DNA from: DASQGA01 sp035535315
GTDB taxonomy: Bacteria; Actinomycetota; Thermoleophilia; Gaiellales; Gaiellaceae
DNA length: 44,388 nucleotides
Direction of reading: 5' to 3'
NCBI GenBank assembly: GCA_035535315.1
Contig: DATLQD010000105.1
Location: forward strand, 1-44,388
Positions 34,999 through 43,413 of this stretch are shown piece by piece (position 1 is the first letter of the stretch; every line of letters begins with the position of its first letter). The position numbers and the translations under genes were made by a program. Under the pieces are notes generated by a model. It was given only the letters and a program-made list of their open reading frames with translations. It made no database searches and had not been told where the DNA came from.

Positions 34999-35532
34999 TT
35001 AGCTCTTCTGCAAAAGCTCTTCACGGAGGTCCGCGAGCCGGCCGCGCACGCTGGCGTCGACACGGAGTGATCCCGCCTGAAGGACGAGCCCGCCGATCAG
35101 GTCTGGGTCGACGCTCCGACTTGCCTCGACCTTGCGGTCCGCAGCGGCCTCGATCTGCTTGACGATCCTGGCAGCATCCTTGTCGGTGAGCTCGATTGCG
35201 GTCGTGAGCTCGACCTCGAGAATCCGCTCTTCGGCGGCGAGGAGGCGCTCCCACTCCTCGTAGATCTCCAGCACCTCGCCGATCCGGTTTTTCTCCACCA
35301 ACAGGTGGACGAAGTTTCGGATCGCCTCGTTCGCGCCGGCCAGCGCCGCATCGAGGACGTCTCCTTTTGCCCGGCTGTCGACCTGCGGATTGCCAAGGAG
35401 CGCCGCGAGCTCGTCCGACTCCTGAAGCGCTGCCGCGAACTGAGCGAACTCGTCACGGACGACCGGGAGGCTGTCCTGCTCGTGCGCCGCGTCGAGAAGC
35501 GCCTGGGCGTAGATCCGGTGGACGACGGCCAT
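34999..35532 (-). CDS. atpH: ATP synthase F1 delta subunit
   Basis: 177 residues, the usual length. N-terminal helical bundle (HRIYAQALLDAAHEQDSLPV, FAQFAAALQESDELAALLGN, FVHLLVEKNRIGEVLEIYEE) and C-terminal domain with the family motif DPDLIGGLVLQAGSLRVDAS followed by VRGRLADLREELLQ. It joins the F1 head to the b-subunit stalk. Separated from atpF by 172 bp, longer than other gaps in the cluster, which contains a small hairpin. Confidence 0.95.
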   Translation of the reverse strand: MAVVHRIYAQALLDAAHEQDSLPVVRDEFAQFAAALQESDELAALLGNPQVDSRAKGDVLDAALAGANEAIRNFVHLLVEKNRIGEVLEIYEEWERLLAAEERILEVELTTAIELTDKDAARIVKQIEAAADRKVEASRSVDPDLIGGLVLQAGSLRVDASVRGRLADLREELLQKS

Positions 35533-35606
35533 TTAGTGCTCCTTCCAGTGATGCTGGCGAGCTTCTGGGTCGAGAGCACCAAGCGAGGGGCCGCCCTCGT
35601 CCGCAG

Positions 35607-35625
35607 CCAAGGCTAGAAGCCTTGG
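35607..35625 (-). other. Small hairpin in the atpF-atpH gap
   Basis: ccaaggct-aga-agccttgg, perfect 8-bp stem in the 172-bp gap. No U-run follows on the minus strand. It might tune the yield of downstream subunits. Nothing else recognised in this gap. Confidence 0.4.
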
Positions 35626-35704
35626 TAAGGGCGGGGGTGGGCTCTGGCGCCGCGTGATCGCGGGCCAGAGGCCGGCAAGTATTGCTGGAAGGGGCACCAG
35701 GCGC

Positions 35705-36253
35705 TTAGTTCTCCGAGGCGATCCGTTTGATGTCGATCTCCTCGATCGTCTCGTCGATCAGGCGCTTCTGGTCGTCCGAGTCGAGCACCTTCCCGGTCAC
35801 CTTCTCCGAAGCGAGCAGCGTCAGCTCGACGACGTCCCGGCGGATCGCCTCCCGCAACTTCCTGTTCTCGGCCTCGAGCGCCTTCCGATTCTCCTCGAGG
35901 CGCCGCTCGAGATCCTCCGCGGCCTGCGCCCGTGCCTGGACCAGCTGCTGCTGGCCTTGCTTCCGGCTCTCTTCCAGGATGCTCTCGCGCTCGGCTTTCG
36001 CCTCCTCGCGCTCCTTCCTGGTCAACTCGCGGAGCTGCCTGGCTTCTTCTCGCGCCTTGTCGGCCTCGTCGAGCGCTTGCCTGATTCGTTCCCGGCGCTG
36101 GTCGATGATTGCCTGGATGCGTCCGAACGCAAGGCGGCGCAAGACGAAGAAAACGATCGCGAACGTCAGAATCGTCCAGATCATGAGGCCGGGGACGACC
36201 GAGATCAGCCCGCCCCCCTCCGCTGCGTAAAGAAGCGCCGTCATCGGCACCAT
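35705..36253 (-). CDS. atpF: ATP synthase Fo b subunit
   Basis: 182 residues. One N-terminal membrane segment (about 17-40, ISVVPGLMIWTILTFAIVFF) and a long charged helix (about 45-150; RRERIRQALDEADKAREEAR, KQGQQQLVQARAQAAEDLER) forming the peripheral-stalk coiled coil, with the family motif near IRRDVVELTLLASEKVTGKV. ATG 36253 directly follows the atpE stop. M4 is an alternative start. Confidence 0.95.
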   Translation of the reverse strand: MVPMTALLYAAEGGGLISVVPGLMIWTILTFAIVFFVLRRLAFGRIQAIIDQRRERIRQALDEADKAREEARQLRELTRKEREEAKAERESILEESRKQGQQQLVQARAQAAEDLERRLEENRKALEAENRKLREAIRRDVVELTLLASEKVTGKVLDSDDQKRLIDETIEEIDIKRIASEN

Positions 36254-36514
36254 CTACACGAGGACGTAGGCGAGGAGCCCGCCCAGGAGTGCGTAGAAGA
36301 CGACGGCCTCTGTCAGGGCGAAGCCGAGCCACTGGATGCCCGTGAGCTCGCCGCGGAGCTCGGGCTGGCGCGCGACGGCCTGGATCATCGACCCGAAGAT
36401 GTTCCCGATGCCGATGCCCGCGCCGACCGCGCCGAGACCGACGCCGACGCCGAACGCGATCGCCTTGCCCAGATCGGCGACGTCCCCGTTGAGTGCTGCA
36501 AAAAGGGTGGTCAA
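36254..36514 (-). CDS. atpE: ATP synthase Fo c subunit
   Basis: 86 residues from TTG 36514, chosen because GGAGG lies 5-6 nt upstream and the longer frame (to 36553) overlaps atpB and adds a charged non-membrane N-terminus. Two membrane helices: GKAIAFGVGVGLGAVGAGIG (Gly-rich) and IQWLGFALTEAVVFYALLGG, joined by the conserved polar loop ARQPE. Glu69 in LTEAV is the ion-binding carboxylate; the surrounding residues do not show the full sodium-binding set, so protons are the likely ion (inference). The c-ring is the rotor in the membrane. Confidence 0.94.
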   Translation of the reverse strand: MTTLFAALNGDVADLGKAIAFGVGVGLGAVGAGIGIGNIFGSMIQAVARQPELRGELTGIQWLGFALTEAVVFYALLGGLLAYVLV

Positions 36515-36527
36515 GTCGAGCCTCCTA

Positions 36528-37361
36528 TCAATGTTCGGGTTCGATGGCGCCACCGATATAGATGGCGGAGAGCAGGGCGAAAACGAACGCCTGGATCGTC
36601 ACGACGATCGCCACCTCGAAGATGTAGACGGCGACCGCGACCGGTATCGCGATCACCGCGATCGCGTACGACGAGAAGATGAAGATCAGGCCGATCATGA
36701 CGAGGATCAGCATGTGGCCTGCGAGCATGTTCGCGAAAAGCCGGACGGAGAGCGAGATCAACCGCATGAACTGCGAGATCACCTCGAGCGGCGCGATCAA
36801 GACGAGCAAAGCCTTCGGCACGCCGGCCGGGATCCAGCTCTTGAAGTACCGAACGGGCCCGTTGTAGCGGATGCCCTCCACATGAGTGGCGATGAACGTG
36901 ATCAGGGCAAGGCCGAGCGTCACGCTCAAGTTCGCGGTAGCTGCGTAGATCCCCCAGGTCGGGACCTCGAGCCCGAAGAGCTCGAACTTCTCGCTGGAGA
37001 TCGGGAGCGGCACGAACCCGACCAGGTTCAGGATCCAGATGAAGAGAAAGAGCGAGGCGACGTAAGGAAACCAGCGCCCGATCGCCTTCGACGGCAGGTT
37101 GCCCTCCGCGATCTGCCCCTGGATCAGCTCGTAGAGGGCCTCGCCCGTCGTCTGCCGCCGGCTCGGCCTGAGCGAGAGCCCGAAGCGCATGATCCAAATG
37201 CCCAGGACGATGGTTACCAGGGCGCCTACCCAGAGGTAGACGACGGCCTTGTTGATGGACATGTCGATCGGGCCGAGGTTGATGGGCACCCAAGCCGGCA
37301 GCTCGAACTCGTGCTGCGGCTGGAAGTCCTCGGCAGCCGCCAGGATCAAGGCAAAGCTCAC
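36528..37361 (-). CDS. atpB: ATP synthase Fo a subunit
   Basis: 277 residues from GTG 37361, whose GTGA overlaps the atpI stop. The open frame reaches 37880, but that part lies antisense-frame within atpI and is Arg-rich nonsense. Five to six membrane segments; conserved fourth helix with the essential Arg in SLSVRLFANMLAGHMLILVM, and the last helix AFVFALLSAIYIGGAIEPEH. NLVGFVPLPI is the family motif of helix two. It forms the two half-channels that feed protons to the c-ring. Confidence 0.95.
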   Translation of the reverse strand: MSFALILAAAEDFQPQHEFELPAWVPINLGPIDMSINKAVVYLWVGALVTIVLGIWIMRFGLSLRPSRRQTTGEALYELIQGQIAEGNLPSKAIGRWFPYVASLFLFIWILNLVGFVPLPISSEKFELFGLEVPTWGIYAATANLSVTLGLALITFIATHVEGIRYNGPVRYFKSWIPAGVPKALLVLIAPLEVISQFMRLISLSVRLFANMLAGHMLILVMIGLIFIFSSYAIAVIAIPVAVAVYIFEVAIVVTIQAFVFALLSAIYIGGAIEPEH

Positions 37362-37747
37362 TGCTTCGGCGTTCCCGAGAAGTAGAGCGTCAGGCTGAGA
37401 CCGAGCTCGAGCGAGTAGGCAGCCGTGTAGACGAGCGCGCCGGCGAGTGCAAGGCCGGGATCCGAGGTGGCGACAGCGAGCGCCACGATCATGAGCAGGA
37501 TGCCGCGGGCCATCATCCCGAACGCGACCACTCCCGATCCGCGTAGGTTTGGCTCGCCGATCCCGAAGCGGGCAAAGAGCAGCCCAAGCGCCTGGCTCGC
37601 GGCCCAGAGGACGGCGCCGAGCGCCCAGCCTCTGAGCCCCCAACCGGCGATCGCGAAGATCGGCAGCGCCAGCGCAACCAGCGCGCCGCCGGCGACAACG
37701 GGGAGGCGGCGCTCCGGCATCGGCCTCGGGGTGAGCATGGTGGCCAC
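37358..37747 (-). CDS. atpI: ATP synthase protein I-like membrane protein
   Basis: 129 residues with four membrane segments (about 16-36, 40-62, 72-94, 100-122), the layout of AtpI/UncI, which helps assemble the c-ring or supplies magnesium. Identity rests on position (between the AtpZ-like gene and atpB) and topology, since AtpI sequences vary. Start GTG 37747 or ATG 37738. Its TGA overlaps the atpB GTG. Confidence 0.75.
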   Translation of the reverse strand: MATMLTPRPMPERRLPVVAGGALVALALPIFAIAGWGLRGWALGAVLWAASQALGLLFARFGIGEPNLRGSGVVAFGMMARGILLMIVALAVATSDPGLALAGALVYTAAYSLELGLSLTLYFSGTPKQ

Positions 37748-37750
37748 TAC

Positions 37751-37975
37751 CTACGCAATGTTCCGATACATGCGGTAGACGGTCGCGATCGCAGCAGGGA
37801 TGCCGATCACGGAGCCAATCGCGACGCCCACGCCGACTGAGCCGGCCGCCCAGCCAACCAGCGCGCCCACTCCCACGCACGTGACCAGGACGGCGAGGAG
37901 GAGCGCTCCGGCGCCGAGAGGGTCAAGGGATGTGCGCTCTGCCGTCACGTGGGCGGTCATGCGGGCCGGGGGCAC
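37751..37975 (-). CDS. AtpZ-like small membrane protein
   Basis: 74 residues from GTG 37975 (or 69 from ATG 37960), two membrane hairpin helices (ALLLAVLVTCVGVGALVGWA and GVGVAIGSVIGIPAAIATVY) ending RMYRNIA. Gly-rich helices and placement at the head of the ATP synthase cluster, just before atpI, match AtpZ/AtpQ-type proteins that work with AtpI. First gene of the long minus-strand ATP synthase unit. Confidence 0.75.
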   Translation of the reverse strand: MPPARMTAHVTAERTSLDPLGAGALLLAVLVTCVGVGALVGWAAGSVGVGVAIGSVIGIPAAIATVYRMYRNIA

Positions 37976-38092
37976 TGTATCAGCGCCCGACGAGATCGTG
38001 GCGCGACTTCGTGACGCTCTGAAACGGCTTGTTTCTGCGAAAAAGAGCCAATTCGAAGGCGACTTTGTTCACCGTCTATCCTCAGGCGGCCG
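37976..38092. promoter_or_regulatory. Divergent promoter region, ATP synthase cluster / polysaccharide gene
   Basis: 117-bp gap between divergent genes with an AT-richer core (38020-38085). On the plus strand TTGTTT (about 38028) and TATCCT (about 38077) are possible promoter parts but too far apart to be one promoter. On the minus strand GATACAGT near the AtpZ-like start could be a -10. No exact promoter is claimed. Confidence 0.4.
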
Positions 38093-39109
38093 ATGCGCGT
38101 CTGGGCCGATCTCACGAACACCGCGCACGTCCTCGTCCTGCGCCCGCTCGTCGAGCGACTCGAGGCGGACGGCCATGACGTGACGCTCACTGCGCGCCCG
38201 CTCTCACACACCGTCGAGCTACTCGAGGACTGGGGCCATCCCCACACCGTGCTCGGCTACCACGGCGGCGTCTCGCGCCTCGGAAAAGCGCGTGCTGCTC
38301 TGGCGCGCGCGCCGCAACTCCTCCGCTTCGCGCGCGGACGGCGCTTTGACTGCGCGCTCGCGCACGGGTCAACCGACCTACCGCCCGCCTGCCGTGCGCT
38401 GCGGATCCCCAACACGACCATGTTCGACTACGAGTGGGCCGCTCTGCAGCACCATGCCAATTGCCGGCTCGCTAATCGAGTCCTGGTGCCCGACGCCATC
38501 CCGGCGGAGCGGCTCGCCCGCTACGGAGCCCGCCCGCCCAAGCTCGTCCGCTACCCGGGCCTCAAGGAGGAGTACTACCTCGCCGACTTCGTGCCCGACC
38601 CGACCGTCCTCGAGGAGCTCGAGCCGCCCGAGGACGCCGTCCTCTGCGTGGTGCGGACGGCTCCCTCCTACGCCCTCTACCTGGGCGGGTCCGAGAACGA
38701 GCTGCTGCCAGGGCTCTTGCGGCGCCTCTCGGCCGACGAGCGGACACAGACCGTCGTCCTCGCCCGAACACCGGGCCAGCGCCAGGCGATCCGGACGCTC
38801 GGGCTCGAGCGAGTCCACGTCCCTGAGCGATCGGTGGACGGGAGAAGTCTCGTTGCGTTCGCCGATCTCCTCGTCTCGGCCGGCGGCACGATGAACCGCG
38901 AGGCGGCTGTGCTCGGCACGCCCGTCTGGTCGATCTTCGAAGGGCAGCTCGGAGCGGTGGACGAGCGTCTCGCCCGAGAGGGCAGGCTCCGCTTCCTGGC
39001 GGACCCGGCTGAGCTCGAGATCGAGAAGAAACCGCCTGGTGCCTGGCGCGAGCGCATCCGGCGTAACCCCGCCGAGCTGCTCCGGCTCGCCCTTCCCTGG
39101 CTGGCCTAG
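38093..39109 (+). CDS. DUF354-family glycosyltransferase-like protein
   Basis: 338 residues. N-terminus MRVWADLTNTAHVLVLRPLV then ERLEADGHDVTLTAR matches DUF354, a GT-B fold group related to UDP-GlcNAc 2-epimerase and glycosyltransferases (known of the family). C-terminal half shows the nucleotide-sugar-site-like VSAGGTMNREAAVLGTPVWS and a preceding ADLL, as in GT-B acceptors. No signal or membrane segment, so it acts in the cytoplasm. First gene of the plus-strand polysaccharide group, with its end sharing CTAG with the end of the convergent TagO/WecA-type gene. Substrate unknown. Confidence 0.85.
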   Translation: MRVWADLTNTAHVLVLRPLVERLEADGHDVTLTARPLSHTVELLEDWGHPHTVLGYHGGVSRLGKARAALARAPQLLRFARGRRFDCALAHGSTDLPPACRALRIPNTTMFDYEWAALQHHANCRLANRVLVPDAIPAERLARYGARPPKLVRYPGLKEEYYLADFVPDPTVLEELEPPEDAVLCVVRTAPSYALYLGGSENELLPGLLRRLSADERTQTVVLARTPGQRQAIRTLGLERVHVPERSVDGRSLVAFADLLVSAGGTMNREAAVLGTPVWSIFEGQLGAVDERLAREGRLRFLADPAELEIEKKPPGAWRERIRRNPAELLRLALPWLA

Positions 39110-40290
39110 CTGCGCGGTCCGGTGAGGGCCCGCTCGACGGCTTCCTCCGGCTCCTCGGCCGGAAGGTCTTCGGCGGGCTCGCGCCCGAAGCCGAGCACCC
39201 GCAGGTGGCGCGCCTTCAGGATCTCGAGGCTGTAGACCATCCAGATCGACGCTGCGACGACCACGAGCCCGGTTCCGGCGGCAATCACCATGTGCTCGAG
39301 GTTCCAGACACCACGCGGGCGAGGCGGCACGAACCGGAGCATCACCGCCCAGGCTGCAAGCAGGAGGGCCCACAGGTGGAGGTACGCCGCGGTCCGCCGC
39401 TGCGAGAGCCCGATCCTCATGAAGCGGTGGTAAAAGTGGTTCTGGTCGGGGTCCCACGGGGGACGGCGGTACTTGAGCCGCTTCAGCACGACAAAAGACG
39501 TATCCAGGATCGGCACGGCCAGGACGAGCAGCGGCGCGACCAACGCGATTGTGGCCGCTGTCTTCAGGACACCTTCGACCGCCACGGTCGCGAGGAGGAA
39601 CCCGAGCGCAAGCGCGCCCGAATCGCCCATGAAGATTTTTGCTGGGTGGTAGTTATGTCGGAGGAACGCGAGCGTCGCTCCGCAGATGATGGCCGCGAGC
39701 GCGGCAGCGTTCGACCGCCCGAACGAAGCCGCCAGGACGGCAAAGGACATCGCCGCGATGGACACGATTCCCGCAGCGAGGGAGTCCATGCCGTCGATCA
39801 GGTTGATGAGGTTCGCGAGGACCGCGACCCACAGGATCGTCAAGGGGTATCCCACCCAGCCGAGGTCGAAGTCGCCGAAGACGGGCAACGTCAGATGGTG
39901 GAAGCGGACGTCGTAGCCGAGCACCGGAATGAGCGCGACCACGCAGACTCCCATGAACTTCGTGCTGGGACGAAGGCCGCGGATGTCGTCCACGAGGCCG
40001 AGCGCCGCAACGAGCAGCGTCCCGACGAGAATTCCGAGGTATGGCCCTTCGGGGTGGATGAAGATCGCGGCCGGAACCAGGATCGCGACCACGATCGCGA
40101 CGCCCCCGATCCGCGGGACTGGGCTCTGGTGCACCCGAGGCCGGTCGCCCCCGACGTCGACACCACCGATCCGGGGGGCCACACGCGCGATCAGCGGCGT
40201 CAGGGCGAGCACGATGCCGATCGCCGTGAGGAAGCCCCAGACCGCCGCGCCGTCCCCAACGAGGGCACGCAACGCCTCGGGGAAGGACAT
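39106..40290 (-). CDS. TagO/WecA-type polyprenyl-phosphate sugar-1-phosphate transferase
   Basis: 394 residues from ATG 40290; the open frame extends to 40779 but that part is antisense to the dehydrogenase start. About ten membrane segments. Family motifs: LVDDIRGLRPSTKF (DD pair), NLINLIDGMDSLAAGIVS, FMGDSGALALGFLLATVAVE, and the cytoplasmic loop PPWDPDQNHFYHRFMRIGLS, which corresponds to the HxHHR sugar-specificity loop of WecA/TagO, here HFYHR. Transfers a sugar-1-phosphate (often GlcNAc-1-P) to undecaprenyl phosphate, starting glycan assembly. C-terminus after the last helix is acidic (EPAEDLPAEEPEEAVERA). On the minus strand between plus-strand neighbours. Confidence 0.9.
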   Translation of the reverse strand: MSFPEALRALVGDGAAVWGFLTAIGIVLALTPLIARVAPRIGGVDVGGDRPRVHQSPVPRIGGVAIVVAILVPAAIFIHPEGPYLGILVGTLLVAALGLVDDIRGLRPSTKFMGVCVVALIPVLGYDVRFHHLTLPVFGDFDLGWVGYPLTILWVAVLANLINLIDGMDSLAAGIVSIAAMSFAVLAASFGRSNAAALAAIICGATLAFLRHNYHPAKIFMGDSGALALGFLLATVAVEGVLKTAATIALVAPLLVLAVPILDTSFVVLKRLKYRRPPWDPDQNHFYHRFMRIGLSQRRTAAYLHLWALLLAAWAVMLRFVPPRPRGVWNLEHMVIAAGTGLVVVAASIWMVYSLEILKARHLRVLGFGREPAEDLPAEEPEEAVERALTGPRS

Positions 40291-40377
40291 GCGGCGGTTA
40301 TAGCAGAGGCGCTGGCCGGCAATCCTCAATCCAGGCCGAAACGCGAGCCCTCCTCCCACGTCGCTAGCATCGTGGCC

Positions 40378-41685
40378 GTGACTGAGGTAGTTGCCACCAC
40401 ATCCGGGTTCGACGAGCGCATCGCAACTCGCGAGGCGAAGGTCGGCATCGTCGGACTCGGCTACGCCGGTCTGCCGCTGGCCATGTCGTTCGCCGAGGCC
40501 GGCTTCGACGTGACGGGAGTCGATCTGGACGACGAGCGCGTGCGCGCCATCGGCGAGCACCGCTCGTACCTCGTGGACGTCCCCTCTGAACGCTACGAGA
40601 GTCTCGACGGCGATCTCAGTGCCTCGACGGACTATGGCGCGGTCTCGGAGCTCGACGCCGTGACGATCTGCGTCCCGACCCCGCTCTCGAAGACCCGGAC
40701 TCCGGATGCGTCCTACATCGTCGCAGCGGCCGAATCCGTGGCGGAGAACATCCGGCCGGGCCAGCTCGTCGTCCTCCAATCCACAACGTCTCCGGGGACG
40801 ACCGAGGAGATCGTCCTGCCGATCCTAAAGCGTCGAGGCGGCAAGGTGGGGACGGACTTTTTTCTCGGCTACGCACCAGAGCGGGTCGACCCTGGGAACA
40901 AGAACTTCACCATCAAGACGACCCCGAAGCTCGTCGCCGGCGTCACGGAGGAGTGCGCGCGCCGGACCGAGCTTCTCTACAAGCAGATCGTCGATGTCGT
41001 CGTGAGGGTCTCGAGCCCGATGGTCGCCGAGACCGCAAAGCTCCACGAAAACACGTTCCGGGCGGTCAACATCGCCCTCGCGAACGAGCTCGCGCTCATG
41101 TGCGACAAGCTCGGGATCTCGGCTTGGGAGGTGATCGAAGCTGCTTCCTCGAAACCGTTCGCGTTCCTGCCGCATTACCCCGGGCCGGGGCTCGGCGGCG
41201 ACTGCATCCCGGTCGTCCCCCACTTCCTCGCGGCGCGCCTCCGCGAGTACGGCTATTCGCCCCAGCTGATCGAGGCCGCGCACGAAATCAATACGAGGAT
41301 GCCGCTCTACGTGATGGGAAAAGTTGGCGATGCGCTGAATGACGTCGACCGCCCGATCAAGGGCTCGAGGATCCTGCTCCTCGGGATGGCGTACAAAGCA
41401 GACGTCCACGACACGCGGGAGTCGCCGAGCTTCGAGGTGATGCGCCAGCTGCTCTCGCGAGGCGGCGATGTCGTCTACTGCGATCCCTGGGTTCCCGAGG
41501 TCGAGCTCGACGACCGCCTGCACCAGAGCGTCGAGTGGTCGGCCGACGAAGTCGGCAAGGCCGACTGCGTCGTCATGCTTACCCAGCATCGCCAGTTCCT
41601 CCAGCAGCCGCTCTGGGACGAGGCGAAGGTGGTCGTGGACGCGCGGAACGTCGTGCCGGCCGGCCCCGGCGTCCACCGGATCTAG
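40378..41685 (+). CDS. Nucleotide-sugar dehydrogenase (UDP-HexNAc type)
   Basis: 435 residues from GTG 40378 (GTG 40372 is an alternative). Rossmann loop VGIVGLGYAGLPLAMSFAEA, CVPTPLSKTRTPDASYI, LQSTTSPGTTEE, and FFLGYAPERVDPGNKNFTIK; central helices AKLHENTFRAVNIALANELA; catalytic Cys in GPGLGGDCIPVVPHFLAARL; C-terminal LLGMAYKADVHDTRESPSFE. The ERVDPGN and GGDCIPV wording fits the WbpA/TviB/WecC branch, which oxidises UDP-GlcNAc, UDP-GalNAc or UDP-ManNAc to uronic acids, rather than UDP-glucose. It makes an acidic building block for the polymer. Divergent from the TagO/WecA-type gene (87-bp gap). Confidence 0.93.
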   Translation: MTEVVATTSGFDERIATREAKVGIVGLGYAGLPLAMSFAEAGFDVTGVDLDDERVRAIGEHRSYLVDVPSERYESLDGDLSASTDYGAVSELDAVTICVPTPLSKTRTPDASYIVAAAESVAENIRPGQLVVLQSTTSPGTTEEIVLPILKRRGGKVGTDFFLGYAPERVDPGNKNFTIKTTPKLVAGVTEECARRTELLYKQIVDVVVRVSSPMVAETAKLHENTFRAVNIALANELALMCDKLGISAWEVIEAASSKPFAFLPHYPGPGLGGDCIPVVPHFLAARLREYGYSPQLIEAAHEINTRMPLYVMGKVGDALNDVDRPIKGSRILLLGMAYKADVHDTRESPSFEVMRQLLSRGGDVVYCDPWVPEVELDDRLHQSVEWSADEVGKADCVVMLTQHRQFLQQPLWDEAKVVVDARNVVPAGPGVHRI

Positions 41686-41701
41686 TGGCTCGCCCTAGCC
41701 C

Positions 41702-42538
41702 TTGATCCTCGTGCTCGGCGCGGGGTACGTCGGAGGGGCGCTGGCAGAGCGTGCACTCGTGGCGGGTACTGACGTCGTACTCGCAGACAACTGGTACGCG
41801 ACGCAGCGGGAGCAACTCGCAGAGCTCGAGGAGCGGGGTGCCAGGGTGGAGACCGCCGACATCCGAAACCGCGAGCAGATCGACCGGCTCCTGGCCGAGG
41901 GCCCTGAGCGCATCTTTCTACTCGCCGCCCAGGCCAGCCGGCCGCTCTCCGAGCGTGAGCCCGACTACACCGAAGAGACGAACGTGACCGGAGCACGGCG
42001 AGTCGCCGAGGCGGTTGCCGCGCGTGGCGGCCCGATGCTCGTCTACGGAAGCTCGCTGCACGTCTACGGCCCCGGCCTCACAGGCGACGTGGACGCAAAC
42101 CGACCTTATGGCCCGCAGAGCGACCTCGCCCATCTCTCGAAGGTCTACGCGGAGCTCTGCCTCGGGCTTTACGCCCGGCGCCGCGGGTTCGACCTCGCCG
42201 TCCTCCGCCTCGGCATCGTTTACGGACCGAGTCCTGTCGAGCACGAACGGCCCGAGTCCCAGACGGTCGTCGACCGCTTTCGCCGGCTGGCCGAGGCCGG
42301 GGCCGAACTCCCATTCGACGACGGTGGAAGGGCGACGATCGGCGTCGTTCACGTCGAGGATGCCGCCAGGATCCTCCTCGAGTCCGATCCAGGCGTGGTG
42401 AACGTGGCGGCCGAGACGGTCACCGTCGCCGACGTTGCCCGGCTGGCCCGAGGCGAGGAACCCGCTGACGAGCCGGCGTTCACGGTGCGAAGCCCCTTCG
42501 ACTACCGACACACCGTTCGTGAGTACCTCCGCCCGTGA
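41702..42538 (+). CDS. NAD-dependent SDR epimerase/dehydratase, catalytic Tyr missing
   Basis: 278 residues from TTG 41702, 16 bp after the dehydrogenase. Extended-SDR fold: GAGYVGGALAERALVAGTDV, an Asp (ADNWYA) for NAD ribose, LLAAQASRP, and MLVYGSSLHVYGPG with the catalytic Ser pair. At the YxxxK position the sequence is AHLSK (DLAHLSKVYAELCL): Lys is kept and Tyr is Ala. Normal members have YALSK or YGRSK. It may therefore be inactive, use another residue, or bind the sugar only. FDLAVLRLGIVYGP is also family-typical. GTGA at its end overlaps the next epimerase, so the two are coupled and could act as a pair. Confidence 0.88.
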   Translation: MILVLGAGYVGGALAERALVAGTDVVLADNWYATQREQLAELEERGARVETADIRNREQIDRLLAEGPERIFLLAAQASRPLSEREPDYTEETNVTGARRVAEAVAARGGPMLVYGSSLHVYGPGLTGDVDANRPYGPQSDLAHLSKVYAELCLGLYARRRGFDLAVLRLGIVYGPSPVEHERPESQTVVDRFRRLAEAGAELPFDDGGRATIGVVHVEDAARILLESDPGVVNVAAETVTVADVARLARGEEPADEPAFTVRSPFDYRHTVREYLRP

Positions 42539-43413
42539 GAGCCGTCGTCACCGGCGCTCGGGGCTTCCTCGGCTCTCGTGTGGCCGACCTGCTCGAGGAG
42601 GGCGGGCACGATGTCGTGCGCGTCTCGCGTCCGCACGGAGCGAGCCGTGCGCTCGCCGGCGAGGCGATCGAGATCGACTCCGGCGACCCGGCTGCTCGCG
42701 ACCTGCTGGCGGGGGCCCATGCCGTCTTCCATTTCGCGGGAGTCCCCGATCCGGCACGCTCGCGCTCGGATCCGGCCTGGGCAGTACGCCAGAACGCGGG
42801 CACGACGCTCAACCTGCTCGAGGGCTGCCAGGAGCACGATTGCGGGCTCGTCTTCCCGTCCACGGTCCGAGCGGCCCTCGACCCGCCGCCCGACCCGTAC
42901 GCGCTCTCGAAGCGGCTCGGAGAGGAGACCTGCCGGCTCCATCCGGCTTCCGCGACCGTGATTAGGCTGACCTCTGTCTTCGGGCCCGGTCAGGTCGCGC
43001 GGGAGGGAGCGACGGGCGCGATCGCAGCTTTCGCAGCGCGCGCACTCGCGGGCGAGCCGATCGTCATCCCCGGCGACCCCGAGCGTATGCGCGACTTCGT
43101 TTACGTCGACGACCTCGTGCCGGCCCTGGAAGCGATCGTGGTTGAGGCGCGCTGGAACAAGACGCTGACCCTTGCAAGCGGCGTCGGGACCCCGCTTCGG
43201 CGCGCCGCCGAGCTCGTCCGCGACGCGGCCGGCTCGGAGGCCCCGATCGAAACTCCCGGAGGAGCCCTCGAGCCGGGCGAGAACCTGAGTTACGGCGCGG
43301 ACAGGGCAGGGCCAACACTAGGCTTTGGCGTCCGCCCCCTCGAGGAAGCTATACCCCTCTATGTCGACTGGCTCCGCCACCATCCCACAGCTCAAGGCCG
43401 CTCCGGACCTTGA
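42535..43413 (+). CDS. NAD-dependent SDR epimerase/dehydratase
   Basis: 292 residues. GTG start inside the previous stop (GTGA). GARGFLGSRVADLLEEGGHD is the NAD loop, VFHFAGVPDP the fourth strand, FPSTVRAALDPPPDPYALSK the catalytic region with intact YALSK, and VIRLTSVFGPGQVAREGATG plus DFVYVDDLVPALEAIV complete the UDP-glucose/GlcNAc 4-epimerase-like set. Likely 4-epimerises a UDP-sugar for the polymer; the exact sugar cannot be read. Its last 53 bp overlap the start of the next gene. Confidence 0.9.
   Translation: MRAVVTGARGFLGSRVADLLEEGGHDVVRVSRPHGASRALAGEAIEIDSGDPAARDLLAGAHAVFHFAGVPDPARSRSDPAWAVRQNAGTTLNLLEGCQEHDCGLVFPSTVRAALDPPPDPYALSKRLGEETCRLHPASATVIRLTSVFGPGQVAREGATGAIAAFAARALAGEPIVIPGDPERMRDFVYVDDLVPALEAIVVEARWNKTLTLASGVGTPLRRAAELVRDAAGSEAPIETPGGALEPGENLSYGADRAGPTLGFGVRPLEEAIPLYVDWLRHHPTAQGRSGP

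Noticed and set aside
37362..37880. 173-residue N-terminal extension of the ATP synthase a subunit
   Set aside because: Arg/Cys-rich nonsense lying within atpI in a different frame; GTG 37361 overlaps the atpI stop and starts the conserved part.
39205..40377. Long N-terminal extension of the sugar dehydrogenase at 40.4 kb
   Set aside because: It is antisense to the TagO/WecA-type gene; the Rossmann domain begins just after GTG 40378.
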